64,000 nt of DNA, taken from positions 6,324,001-6,388,000 of the forward strand of contig NZ_FYEY01000001.1 in NCBI RefSeq assembly GCF_900187385.1, given 5' to 3'. The DNA is from Streptomyces sp. 2114.4. Lineage in GTDB: Bacteria; Actinomycetota; Actinomycetes; Streptomycetales; Streptomycetaceae. Positions within the stretch are counted from its first letter, which is position 1; each line of letters begins with the position of its first letter. Made by a program: the position numbers and the translations under genes. This document shows, in pieces, positions 42,840 through 50,911 of this stretch. A model generated the notes under the pieces. It ran no database searches. It was not told the DNA's origin and worked only from the letters and a program-made list of their open reading frames with translations.

Positions 42840-44486
42840 ATGGCACGAGTCTCCCGACAAAACCCCCAGCAGTTCTCCGGCCGGCAGGCCCACCCCGTGG
42901 ACGAGGTTCTTCCCGTCGCCAAGCTCACCCTCTACGGGTTTCAGCACGTCCTCGCTTTCTACGCGGGAGCGGTGATCGTCCCGATCATCCTCGGGAACGC
43001 CCTGGGCCTCTCCCATGAGGAGCTCGTCTATCTGATCAACGCGGACCTCCTGACCTGCGGTGTCGCCTCGATCATCCAGGCGCTCGGCATCTGGAAGATC
43101 GGCGCCAGGCTGCCGCTGGTCCAGGGCGTCACCTTCACCGCGGTCTCGCCGATGATCGCCATCGGGCTGGGTGCGGGCGGCGGGACCGCCGGGCTGCTCG
43201 TCGTCTACGGCGCGGTGATCACCGCGGGCATAGCGACCTTCCTGTTCGCGCCCTTCTTCAGCAAGCTGGTGAAGTACTTCCCGCCGGTCGTCATCGGCAC
43301 CATCCTCACCATCATCGGCCTCACCCTCATCCCGCAGGGGCTGCAGGACGCGGCCGGCGGTGCGCAGTTGATCGGGCACCCCGGATACGGCGATCCCAAG
43401 AACCTCGCCTATGCGCTGGGCACCCTGCTCTTCGTGCTGCTCGTGGTCCGGCTCGGGAAGCCGTATCTGAGCAGCCTCGCCGTACTGCTCGGCCTGGTCG
43501 CCGGTACCGGGGTCGCCTGGCTCCTCGGCGATGTGGACTTCAGCGCGGTGGGCCGTGCCGACTGGTTCGGTGTCAGCACGCCTTTCCACTACGGAATGCC
43601 GAAGTTCGAGCTGTTCCCGATCATCGCCATGGTCGTCGTCATGCTGATCACCATGGTGGAGACCACCGGAGACGTCTACGCCATCGGGGAGATCACCCGC
43701 AAGAAGGTCGACAACGCCACCGTCGCCAACGCCCTGCGCGCCGACGGTGTCGCCACCGTTCTCGGCGGCGTGTTCAACTCCTTCCCCTACGTGGCGTTCG
43801 CCGAGAACATCGGCCTGGTGCGGATGTCGAAGGTCATGAGCCGGTTCGTGGTGGTCGCGGCCGGCGGTTTCATGATCATCCTGGGGCTGCTGCCGAAGGC
43901 GGGCAGCGTGGTGGCCGCGATTCCGCACCCCGTGCTCGGCGGTGCCGCGATCGCGATGTTCGGCATGGTCGCGGCGGTCGGCATCCAGATCCTGGGCAAG
44001 GTGGATCTGCGCGAGGAGCGCAACGCCCTGATCCTGGCGGTCAGCCTCGCCGCCGCGCTGCTGCCCAACGCCGTCGCGCCGTTCTTCGAGCGGATGCCGG
44101 AGGACGTCCGGGCCGTCCTCAACAGCGGTATCACGCTGGGCAGCCTGACCGCCGTGCTGCTGAACCTCTTCTTCAACGTCTTCACCCGCCGCAGCACGAT
44201 GGAGATCGACTGGGACGAGATCGAGGGTGACGAGCCGGAGGAGGCGCACGGGCCGCTGGGGGCGCACGAGCCGGCCGGCGCGCACCGGCCGGCGGACCCG
44301 TTCCCCCCGCAGGGCGCACGCGCGCCGCAGGGCCCGCACGCGCACCAGGGTCCGCCCACCCCGCAGGGCCCGCCCACCCAGCAGGGCCTCTACGACCCGC
44401 AGGGCCCGGCCAACCCGCAGGGTCCTCACACCCAGCAGGGGCCGCCCGGACCGCAGGGCCCGCACTGGGGCGCTCCCGGCAACTGA
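42840..44486 (+). CDS. Uracil/xanthine permease (NCS2) with collagen-like C-terminal tail
   Basis: A 548-residue transporter. The first 455 residues carry about 14 membrane segments with NCS2 features such as Q-H-V-L-A-F-Y near residue 35, M-V-E-T-T-G-D-V-Y (about 273) and G-G-V-F-N-S-F-P-Y. The segment after helix 8 with E-T-T-G-D contains the usual substrate-binding acid. The last 80 residues are a hydrophilic tail of P-Q-G-P, H-Q-G-P and T-Q-Q-G repeats, like collagen triplets, rare in this family. It imports xanthine or uracil with protons. A perfect 16-bp terminator follows. Confidence 0.92.
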   Translation: MARVSRQNPQQFSGRQAHPVDEVLPVAKLTLYGFQHVLAFYAGAVIVPIILGNALGLSHEELVYLINADLLTCGVASIIQALGIWKIGARLPLVQGVTFTAVSPMIAIGLGAGGGTAGLLVVYGAVITAGIATFLFAPFFSKLVKYFPPVVIGTILTIIGLTLIPQGLQDAAGGAQLIGHPGYGDPKNLAYALGTLLFVLLVVRLGKPYLSSLAVLLGLVAGTGVAWLLGDVDFSAVGRADWFGVSTPFHYGMPKFELFPIIAMVVVMLITMVETTGDVYAIGEITRKKVDNATVANALRADGVATVLGGVFNSFPYVAFAENIGLVRMSKVMSRFVVVAAGGFMIILGLLPKAGSVVAAIPHPVLGGAAIAMFGMVAAVGIQILGKVDLREERNALILAVSLAAALLPNAVAPFFERMPEDVRAVLNSGITLGSLTAVLLNLFFNVFTRRSTMEIDWDEIEGDEPEEAHGPLGAHEPAGAHRPADPFPPQGARAPQGPHAHQGPPTPQGPPTQQGLYDPQGPANPQGPHTQQGPPGPQGPHWGAPGN

Positions 44487-44496
44487 CGCCAACGGC

Positions 44497-44539
44497 AGCG
44501 GGCGGGGAGGGAACCGCTTCCGGTCCCTCCCCGCCCGCT
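44497..44539. terminator. Strong bidirectional terminator hairpin
   Basis: A perfect 16-bp stem (44497-44512, 44524-44539) with an 11-base loop, 10 bases after the permease stop and before the convergent XRE gene's stop. Confidence 0.88.
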
Positions 44540-44564
44540 GGTGTCCGCCCCCGTCCCGCTCCCG

Positions 44565-45290
44565 TCAGTGGGTGGCCACGGAGTTGAACGGCGGCGCCTC
44601 GCCCGCCTCCCCGATCAGGTCCCAGAAGTGGTCGACCAGCCGGCGCAGATACGCCGAGCGCTCGGCCGCGACCTCCTTGAGCCGGGAGTCGTCGTTCCGC
44701 GCCACCACATGCCCCATGTAGCGCTCGGAGAACTCCGCGAACTCCGCATGCATCGTGCGCAGCGCATCGCTCACCCGGGTCTTGTTCAGCGTGGTGATCT
44801 TCGCGATCGCCCCCACCTGCCCCTTCCAGCGCCCGTCGATGGCCGACCGCAGATGCCCGGCCAGCTCGTCGTTGTGCCCCATCACCCCGATCAGCTTCCG
44901 CAGCGACAGTCCCAACGCCTCCACCAGTGCCTTGGTCTGCCGGTAGTCACCGCTCCACTGCTGCGCCGACTCGGCCGCCCAGTACGTGGCCGGATCCATC
45001 CCGATCAGCTGCGCCAGCCGCTCCACGCTCAGCTGCCGGGCCATCCGGTGTTCGGCCAGGGTCCGGGGCTCGACGCCCATCAGCACGGTCGGCGGGCACC
45101 ACAGGACATCGGCCAGGGCGAAGAGCTGCGCCTCGGACGGCGCCTGGGTGCCGTACTCCCAGGCCTCGATCAGCTCGGGACGGACCGGCGCGCCGCACGC
45201 CGTCATGGCCTGGGCGACCTGAGCCGTGCTCAGGCCCACCCGGGCCCGCGCGGATCTGGCCTCTGCGGAGGAAAAGGGAGTGCTGTACAC
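44565..45290 (-). CDS. XRE-family regulator with C-terminal domain
   Basis: A 241-residue protein. An N-terminal helix-turn-helix (A-R-V-G-L-S-T-A-Q-V-A-Q-A-M ... W-E-Y-G-T) and a second HTH-like stretch (Q-L-S-V-E-R-L-A-Q-L-I-G-M-D) lie in residues 10-100. The remaining 130 residues have no named domain but include K-I-T-T-L-N-K-T-R-V-S-D-A-L. The GTG start follows GAGGTG. It is a typical Streptomyces transcription regulator of unknown target. The AT-rich spacer upstream holds its promoter. Confidence 0.83.
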   Translation of the reverse strand: MYSTPFSSAEARSARARVGLSTAQVAQAMTACGAPVRPELIEAWEYGTQAPSEAQLFALADVLWCPPTVLMGVEPRTLAEHRMARQLSVERLAQLIGMDPATYWAAESAQQWSGDYRQTKALVEALGLSLRKLIGVMGHNDELAGHLRSAIDGRWKGQVGAIAKITTLNKTRVSDALRTMHAEFAEFSERYMGHVVARNDDSRLKEVAAERSAYLRRLVDHFWDLIGEAGEAPPFNSVATH

Positions 45291-45782
45291 CTACGGGCAC
45301 CTCGCTGCACCCGGCGAACGGGGGGTGCTTGTGGGGAGAGGAGATGGAGGAACATCCAGGAGCGGGCAGATTAACAGATGGTCGATAGGTACGAATCTCC
45401 AGTTCCCCAACGAGGCGAAGGCGGGCAAGGGTCGCGAGGCGGACGGGCGCGAGATGTGCACTATCTGTCCGATTTCGCGCGTGAACCGGCTTACTGGGTA
45501 TAGCCGATGCCTCGGCGCTTACCGGGCGGTAGCGGTTCTTGATGCCACACGGACGGCGCGGCGTAATAAGAGCGTTACGCGGAAGAGCGTGCGGTGTCAC
45601 GGTGAGTGTCGAGGCCGGCGTCGCCGGCCGCCTCAGCTCCGCGGGACCGGTCCGCGAACGCCCGTGCCAGGGCTTCCTGGCGTCCCGTTGGCGACGCCGA
45701 CCGGACTGATCGGTTTCAGCCCCTTCATCCGGCACGAGCCGGTCATGCTCCAGCTCCACAAGACCGGTCTGCTGCCCACCGG
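45291..45782 (-). other. Intergenic region between XRE and TetR genes
   Basis: 492 bases without a convincing gene. The part near 45360-45600 is AT-richer and includes the inverted repeat GCGTAA/TTACGC around 45559-45580, likely promoter DNA of the XRE gene. The part near 45690-45790 holds a frame encoding L-I-G-F-S-P-F-I-R-H-E-P-V-M, which may be an eroded coding fragment. Confidence 0.4.
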
Positions 45783-45784
45783 TC
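45762..45784 (-). terminator. Hairpin overlapping the TetR stop
   Basis: GACCGGT (45762-45768) pairs perfectly with ACCGGTC (45778-45784) around a 9-base loop; the stop codon of the TetR gene lies in the stem. On the minus strand TTGTGG follows the stem, a weak U-rich tail. Confidence 0.55.
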
Positions 45785-46535
45785 AGCAGGGCTTCCCGGC
45801 GAAGATCTTGTCGAGGTGGTAATCGAGCGTGCGGCGTACGTCCTCCAGCGTCCGGCGCCGGTGGAGCACATCCTGGCCCAGTCCCACCGCACCGGACACC
45901 AGTAGATCCGCCTCGCGCCACGGGTCGAGTCCGGGGGCCGTCCGCCCGTCGCGCTGTGCCGCGGCGATCAGTTCCGCCACCAGCCGCTCCAAGGGCTGGT
46001 CGGCGGGCAGGAAAACCTCGGCGAGCTCCGGGTCGGTCAGGCTGCGGGCGTAGTACGCGGCGAACACCCGCAGCGCGGTGGTGCGTTGGGCATCCACGGG
46101 CAGAAACTCGTCCAACACGGCCCGCAGCAGGGCACGGGGATCGGTGGTGTCGAACCGGATACGTGAGCGGGCGATCCGCTCGTTCTCCTCGTGCAGCAGC
46201 TGCAGCGCGTCGACCAGTAGCCGGTGCTTGCTCGCGAAGTGGTACTGAACCGCGCGCAGCGACACCCCGGCCTCGGCCGCGACCTCCCGCAGACTCGCCG
46301 CGTGCAGCCCCCGTTCGGCGGCGATCCGCCACAGCGCCTCGGCGATCTGCCGGCGCCGCGGCGAGGGGGTACCGGGCGCCGCGGGTCGCTCGGCCGCCGG
46401 GACGGGCTGCTGCTTGCGCCGCCGGTACGCCTTCGCCTGACAGCTCCGCGAGCAGTAGAGCGCCGGCCGGCCCCGCCCCGGAGCCGGGACGGCCGCGGTG
46501 CACATCCGGCACACGGACCCCCGGGCGGCCTTCAT
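45783..46535 (-). CDS. TetR-family regulator with N-terminal zinc-knuckle extension
   Basis: A 250-residue regulator. The first 42 residues form a separate module with Cys9, Cys12, Cys28 and Cys32 (V-C-R-M-C and Y-C-S-R-S-C-Q) followed by A-K-A-Y-R-R-R-K, like a small zinc finger with a basic tail. The TetR HTH spans about 66-107 (L-R-E-V-A-A-E-A-G-V-S-L-R-A-V-Q-Y-H-F), then the ligand-binding helices. The start is uncertain: an in-frame GTG lies 7 codons upstream. It stands alone, with no obvious regulated gene except itself or the small membrane gene divergent at 46701. Confidence 0.86.
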   Translation of the reverse strand: MKAARGSVCRMCTAAVPAPGRGRPALYCSRSCQAKAYRRRKQQPVPAAERPAAPGTPSPRRRQIAEALWRIAAERGLHAASLREVAAEAGVSLRAVQYHFASKHRLLVDALQLLHEENERIARSRIRFDTTDPRALLRAVLDEFLPVDAQRTTALRVFAAYYARSLTDPELAEVFLPADQPLERLVAELIAAAQRDGRTAPGLDPWREADLLVSGAVGLGQDVLHRRRTLEDVRRTLDYHLDKIFAGKPC

Positions 46536-46700
46536 TTCGTCACGCTCTTTTCCCACTCCGAAACCCCTCAAATTGTGTGACGTAAATCGAATTAACCAGT
46601 AATGCAGCGCCAAATTTATCTTTCCCAGATGATACGTTCGTAACGTTCCAAGGGGACGCGGGACTCAATGGGAGAACCTTCCGAGGGGGCTGGGGAATCG

Positions 46701-46922
46701 ATGAAGTACGACATCTGGCAGATCGTCGGCGCCGCCGTGACGGTGGTCTTCGCCCAGGCGGCGATCCGGCTGCTCGTCGATCACGACGACACCGGGCTCC
46801 TGGGCCGGGTGGGTGGTGGATTCGGGCTCACGCTGGCCGTGTACGGAGTGCTGGTCGCCGTGGGTGTGCTGCTGGCGGGCTGGGCCCACACCCGGGCCAA
46901 GGCGCTCGGTCGGCGGGGCTGA
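46701..46922 (+). CDS. Small two-helix membrane protein
   Basis: A 73-residue protein with two membrane helices (I-V-G-A-A-V-T-V-V-F-A-Q-A and L-A-V-Y-G-V-L-V-A-V-G-V-L-L-A-G) and a basic C-terminus. GGGGA comes just before the ATG. No known family. It is divergent from the TetR gene over 165 AT-rich bases and might be its target. Confidence 0.68.
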   Translation: MKYDIWQIVGAAVTVVFAQAAIRLLVDHDDTGLLGRVGGGFGLTLAVYGVLVAVGVLLAGWAHTRAKALGRRG

Positions 46923-46939
46923 TCCGCTCAGACTGGAGT

Positions 46940-46985
46940 GTCAACCACGGGTTGACAGGGCTTCGACTGTCAACCTAGGGTTGCC
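46940..46985 (+). promoter_or_regulatory. Twin operator-like dyads before the Clp-N gene
   Basis: GTCAACC-acg-GGTTGAC (46940-46956) is a perfect 7-bp dyad. GTCAACC-tag-GGTTGCC (46969-46985) is a second copy with one mismatch, 29 bases on. The second copy ends two bases before the ATG at 46988, so a bound protein would block promoter and start. Autoregulation is inferred. Confidence 0.75.
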
Positions 46986-46987
46986 TC

Positions 46988-47719
46988 ATGGCTGAACCGA
47001 CTCAGATCAACCAATCCGTCCGCCTCGACGACCTCATCGAGGCGATCAAGAAGGTGCACGGCGACGCGCTCGAACAGCTGCAGAGTGCCGTCGTGGCCGC
47101 TGACCATCTCGGCGAAGTCGCTGACCATCTCATCGGCCACTTCGTCGACCAGGCCCGCCGTTCCGGCGCCTCGTGGACCGAGATCGGCACGTCCATGGGC
47201 GTCACCCGGCAGGCCGCCCAGAAGCGGTTCGTGACGAAGGAGCAGCCGGCGCCCGGCATGAGCCAGGACTTCGGCAGGTTCACCCCCCGGGCCAGGAGCG
47301 TCGTCGTCGCGTCCCAGAACAAGGCCCGCGATGGGGGGTACGCGCAGATCGGCACGGGTCATCTCGTACTCGGTCTGCTCGACGATCCGGAAGGGCTGGC
47401 CGCACGGGTGCTCGTCGCCCAGGGCATACAGCTGGAGACGGTCGCGGCGGCTGCGGCCGAGGCACTGCCGGAGCCCTCCGGTGAGCCCCTGCCGGCCCTC
47501 GTGCCCTTCGACGCCCGCGCGAAGAAAGCCCTCGAACTCACCTTCCGCGAGGCACTGCGGCTGGGCCACCACTACGTCGGCACGGAGCACCTGTTGCTGG
47601 CGCTGCTGGAGGAGGAGAACGGCGAGGGCGTGCTCAGCGGGCTCGGCCTCGACAAGGCGAACACCGAGGAGTACGTGTCGACCGCCCTGAGTGCGGTCCG
47701 GGAAAAGCTGCAGGAGTAA
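46988..47719 (+). CDS. HTH plus double Clp N-terminal domain protein
   Basis: A 243-residue protein. Residues 60-81 (A-S-W-T-E-I-G-T-S-M-G-V-T-R-Q-A-A-Q-K-R) form a sigma-region-4-like helix-turn-helix. Residues 98-165 and 172-243 are two Clp_N repeats, the adaptor/substrate-recognition fold of ClpA/ClpC, with F-T-P-R-A-R-S-V-V and G-T-E-H-L-L-L-A-L-L. No AAA+ ATPase follows. It could link proteolysis and transcription, perhaps as a repressor that senses Clp partners. Twin dyads lie just before its start, and a strong terminator lies just after. Confidence 0.9.
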   Translation: MAEPTQINQSVRLDDLIEAIKKVHGDALEQLQSAVVAADHLGEVADHLIGHFVDQARRSGASWTEIGTSMGVTRQAAQKRFVTKEQPAPGMSQDFGRFTPRARSVVVASQNKARDGGYAQIGTGHLVLGLLDDPEGLAARVLVAQGIQLETVAAAAAEALPEPSGEPLPALVPFDARAKKALELTFREALRLGHHYVGTEHLLLALLEEENGEGVLSGLGLDKANTEEYVSTALSAVREKLQE

Positions 47720-47753
47720 CTGCAGGAGCAACCGCAGGGCCAGCAGGGGTGCC

Positions 47754-47792
47754 GGTGCCGGCCCGCCCGTGCCCAACGGGCGGGCCGGCACC
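47754..47792 (+). terminator. Terminator hairpin after the Clp-N gene
   Basis: A perfect 17-bp stem (47754-47770, 47776-47792) with a 5-base loop, 34 bases after the stop. Confidence 0.88.
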
Positions 47793-47909
47793 GCGGCGAC
47801 GTCGCCCGTTCCCCGGTACGAGCTTCGACGAGCCCGCCGAGGAGCCGCCGGCGCCGGCGGGACTGCATGTCCGCCGGCCGTGAGGAAAGAGCGAGCCCGG
47901 TGCTCGTCT

Positions 47910-48230
47910 CGTCACAGGTCCAGGACGAGGCGGGGTCAGGGCGCGGGAGACGCAGGCGTACATCCGGCCCTCCGGGGCGCCGATTCGTCGTCGCGGTGCC
48001 CGGGTCAGCCGTCGAGGACGGTGAGTTCACAGCTTCCGCAGACACCTTCGCGGCATCCCGATGGGAGAGGGTGCCCGGCGTGTGCCAGGGCGTCGAGCAG
48101 CGTCTTGTCGGCCGGTACCCGGACCGTACGCGCCGACCGCGCGCACACCGCCTCGAACTCCGTGTCGGGGCCGAACGTCTTGGGCGCCGGGCGGAACCGT
48201 TCCGCGCGCAGCCGTTCGGCCGGGAACGCG
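47910..48230 (-). pseudogene. Remnant of a 2Fe-2S ferredoxin/oxidoreductase C-terminal domain
   Basis: One frame keeps the plant-type ferredoxin core C-R-E-G-V-C-G-S-C-E-L-T-V-L-D-G, preceded by T-V-R-V-P-A-D-K-T-L-L-D-A-L, then meets a stop at 48005. The expected ending, M-Y-A-C-V-S-R-A-L, with the fourth cluster cysteine, reappears in another frame at about 47940. The reductase part expected upstream is missing. So this is an eroded piece of a phthalate-dioxygenase-reductase/VanB-like protein. With the terminator before it, it marks the left border of an accessory patch. Confidence 0.75.
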
Positions 48231-48341
48231 GCCCGTCGTTCTCGGCGAGGTTGCGGAAGGAGTCGGCGATCTTGTTGGGAGCGCGACGCACCGCTCCGCC
48301 GTGGAGCCGTAGGCCCGTAGACCCGGGAAAGACCCAGCCCG

Positions 48342-48530
48342 ATGAGCGAGCGATACTCGGTGACGCTACTACCGCCTGCCGTGAAGGCAATCGCAGACCT
48401 GATGGAGGGCATGGGCCTGCCGGAAGCCGGTGTCATCAATCGCGCGGGGCAGATCTACGCGTTCTTGGAAGCGCAGAAGCCGACGGAACCGACGTGGCGC
48501 TCAGAATGCCCGATGGAACGTCAGAGCGGC
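48342..48530 (+). pseudogene. Frameshifted small conserved protein
   Basis: The first 45 residues (M-S-E-R-Y-S-V-T-L, then A-I-A-D-L-M-E-G-M-G-L-P-E-A-G-V-I-N-R-A-G-Q) look like a compact helical protein, perhaps an antitoxin-like or regulatory fragment. Near 48478 the frame should change: another frame continues with D-G-T-D-V-A-L-R-M-P-D-G-T-S-E-R-L-H-I-I. A one-base deletion explains this. The reading frame after 48530 is unrelated sequence. I do not recognise the family. Confidence 0.6.
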
Positions 48531-48532
48531 TA

Positions 48533-48750
48533 CACATCATCCAGATCGTTGGCCAACCTCACCAAGCACAGCCTCGACCAGGTCACCAAGCTGGTGAAGA
48601 CCCGGCTCAAACGCATGCAGTACCGACCCTGTCTCATCGACGGCCTCGTGGCCAAGACCGGACTCGACCGCCAATGCTCTGTTCAGCCCAGCAGCGACCG
48701 ACGTCACGATGGTGCATCTGACGCAACGCGTGTCGACGAACCGCTCATGT
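48533..48750 (+). other. Possible transposase C-terminal fragment
   Basis: The frame here reads S-L-D-Q-V-T-K-L-V-K-T-R-L-K-R-M-Q-Y-R-P and then I-D-G-L-V-A-K-T-G-L, a basic-amphipathic pattern that reminds me of the end of some DDE transposases. No catalytic domain or inverted repeats were found. Weak call; random read-through of degraded DNA is possible. Confidence 0.3.
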
Positions 48751-48789
48751 AGGAAGCTCGCGCTTACTAAAATGACGTTAAGTGCACGA

Positions 48790-48817
48790 TTGAAAAGCCA
48801 GATGCTAAGCGTTAGTT
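48790..48817 (+). promoter_or_regulatory. Promoter and operator of the MarR-MFS pair
   Basis: TTGAAA (48790-48795) and TTAGTT (48812-48817) form a promoter with a 16-bp spacer. The -10 lies 7 bases before the MarR ATG at 48825, so the mRNA is probably leaderless. The dyad CTAAGCGTTAG (48805-48815) overlaps the -10, a natural site for repression by the MarR protein itself. Confidence 0.65.
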
Positions 48818-48824
48818 TGGCACT

Positions 48825-49355
48825 ATGGACGTGGTTGATGTTCCAGAAGAGACATCGAATGATCTGGTCCTGGCCGAGGTGTTGCGGTGGGGCGTGTCCC
48901 GCCTGGCTTCCCGGTTGCGCGCCGAGCAGCCGGGAAACAGCCGGTCCCTGACGCGGCTGGCCGCCTCCGTGCTCGCCAACCTTCGACACAGCGGCCCACT
49001 GACTCCGTCGGAACTGGCCGCCATCGAAGGGCTGCAGACCCAGTCACTGACCCGGGTGCTCAACGATTTGGAGGAACAGGGGCGAATTCGACGGTCGCGG
49101 AGCGAGGTGGATGCCCGCCGCCAGAACATCGAGGTCACGGAAGTGGGTCGAGAGGCGCTGCGGGAGCACGTGCGGGGTGGTAACGCCTGGCTAGCGGCGG
49201 CACTGCGTCAGACGCTGTCACCGGCCGAGCGTGGTGTGCTGCAGATCGCCGCCGGGCTGCTGGAGCAGGTGGCGGAGGCCGAGGTGGCCGTCGATGGGTG
49301 CAGGGGGCCGGCGCAGGCGTCAGTGCAGGCCGAGGGGGCGGCCCCGGCGCTATGA
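48825..49355 (+). CDS. MarR-family transcriptional regulator
   Basis: A 176-residue winged-helix repressor. The recognition region is L-T-P-S-E-L-A-A-I-E-G-L-Q-T-Q-S-L-T-R-V-L-N-D-L-E (about 60-84) and the wing is D-A-R-R-Q-N-I-E-V-T. The Ala/Gly-rich C-terminus overlaps the next gene's start (ATGA). Together with the overlapping MFS efflux gene and the dyad over its promoter, this is a standard self-repressed drug-efflux unit. The effector is unknown. Confidence 0.9.
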   Translation: MDVVDVPEETSNDLVLAEVLRWGVSRLASRLRAEQPGNSRSLTRLAASVLANLRHSGPLTPSELAAIEGLQTQSLTRVLNDLEEQGRIRRSRSEVDARRQNIEVTEVGREALREHVRGGNAWLAAALRQTLSPAERGVLQIAAGLLEQVAEAEVAVDGCRGPAQASVQAEGAAPAL

Positions 49356-50614
49356 CCACACATTCAACCGGTAAGGCATCGGCAGGTCATCAGCGCCCGT
49401 CCCCCGAACTTCCCAAACAGCTCCCGCTGTTGGTGGTTCTGGCCGGTCTGAGCGGCGCAAGCCCGCTGGCCACAGACATGTACGTCCCCGCCCTCCCCGA
49501 CCTGGCACGCTCCTTAGCAACCGATGCTTCCGGCGCGCAAACGTCACTGACCGGGTTCCTGGCCGGAATCATCGTCGGGCAACTTACCCTGGGCCCCCTC
49601 AGTGATGCGGTCGGCCGCCGGCCCGTCCTTATCGGCGGATCCGTGCTGTTCGCCGCCTTCTCCACCGTGTGTGCCCTGGCGCCCACGGTGGAGGTGCTCA
49701 ACACGGCACGAGTCGGGCAGGGCATCGCGGGAGCGGCCGGGATCGTCGTCTCCCGTGCTGTCGTCGCCGACCTCTTCGACGACCGTGAACTTCCCTCGGT
49801 CTTCTCCCGCCTGGGAGCGATCACCGCCACGGCCCCGGTCCTAGCACCATTGGCGGGAGGCGCTCTGCTGCTGGCGGTGTCCTGGCGCTACGTCTTCGCC
49901 GTCCTCGCCCTCATGGGCTTGCTCCTGTCGCTGGGCGTATGGCGCTGGATTCCCGAGTCCCACCCGCCCCACCGCCGCCTCACCGGAGGGATGGCCGCCA
50001 GCCTGCGCGCCATCGGAGAGGTCGCCGCCCAGCGCGCCATACGCACACCGGTGCTGGCCCTCGCCTGCGGCGGAGCCGCCGTCTTCGCCTATATCGCCGG
50101 AACCACCTTCGTCTTCCAGGACATCTACCGTCTCTCGCCGGTTCTTTCCAGCCTCGTCTACGGCGTCAACGCCGTCGGCAACATGGCAGGAAGCCTGACC
50201 TACGGCCATCTGGCCAAACGTCGGGCCCCCGCGGCCCTCCTCGTCATCAGCGGCGCGCTGGCGACAACAGGGGCGGCAGCACTGCTCCTCATTCAGGCGA
50301 CCGCTGGCAGCACCATGCTGCTGACCTGGCTATGCCTGTTGATCACTATCAGCGCATTCGGCATCTTCTTCCCAGCCGTGATCACCGTCGCTCAGAGCCG
50401 CGGACGCACTGCCCCGGGAGCTACCTCCGCTCTCCTGGGCGGAGGCCAGTTTCTCATCGGCGCGGCCGCCTCCCCCCTGGTCGGGCTTTTCGGTACTCAG
50501 AGCCCGGCGCCTATGGCAGCCGTGATGACTACCTGTCTCGCCTTGGGAACCCTGGCCGCGGTCGCCACCAAATGTGCACACGGACCCTGCGGGTCGCTAC
50601 CCCAAGGGCGCTGA
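49352..50614 (+). CDS. Bcr/CflA-type multidrug MFS exporter
   Basis: A 420-residue proton-driven exporter with 12 membrane helices. The DHA1 signature A-T-D-M-Y-V-P-A-L-P near residue 38 and motif A G-P-L-S-D-A-V-G-R-R-P-V are present, as in Bcr/CflA. Codon use and GC fall slightly toward the 3' end compared with core genes. The start ATG overlaps the MarR stop. Resistance to bicyclomycin-like or other drugs is possible but unproven. Confidence 0.92.
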   Translation: MTTHSTGKASAGHQRPSPELPKQLPLLVVLAGLSGASPLATDMYVPALPDLARSLATDASGAQTSLTGFLAGIIVGQLTLGPLSDAVGRRPVLIGGSVLFAAFSTVCALAPTVEVLNTARVGQGIAGAAGIVVSRAVVADLFDDRELPSVFSRLGAITATAPVLAPLAGGALLLAVSWRYVFAVLALMGLLLSLGVWRWIPESHPPHRRLTGGMAASLRAIGEVAAQRAIRTPVLALACGGAAVFAYIAGTTFVFQDIYRLSPVLSSLVYGVNAVGNMAGSLTYGHLAKRRAPAALLVISGALATTGAAALLLIQATAGSTMLLTWLCLLITISAFGIFFPAVITVAQSRGRTAPGATSALLGGGQFLIGAAASPLVGLFGTQSPAPMAAVMTTCLALGTLAAVATKCAHGPCGSLPQGR

Positions 50615-50839
50615 TCACGGCGGGGACAGCAGCGAGTCCTGCGAAACAACGCGGAGCCGAGGAGCCCCAAGAAAATGGCTAGACGGTAACGCCAGCCCTT
50701 GAAGGTCTCTAGCTGAGTATGGGAAAGGCCCGGTGACAGTAATTCTAGGGTCATCCCGAAAGTGAGTGTATACCTGAAAAGTCGCTACTCCGGTGGCAAC
50801 GACGGCACCGTAGAGAGCGATCCAGCCAGTGGCATCCAT
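50615..50839 (-). pseudogene. Remnant of a single-helix membrane protein
   Basis: A 74-codon frame. It starts M-D-A-T-G-W-I-A-L-Y-G-A-V-V-A-T-G-V-A-T, one membrane helix, then Y-T-H-F-R-D-D-P-R-I-T-V-T-G. This N-terminus resembles longer Streptomyces hypothetical proteins that should continue past T-V-T-G. Here the sequence becomes unrelated and stops next to the MFS gene. Likely truncated by a rearrangement. Confidence 0.5.
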
Positions 50840-50911
50840 TGCGCCTGGCCTTACTGGCGAAGGCCGAATCAGTTCAACTCCGCAGCAATCACTTTGCACT
50901 TGATTGCCCAC

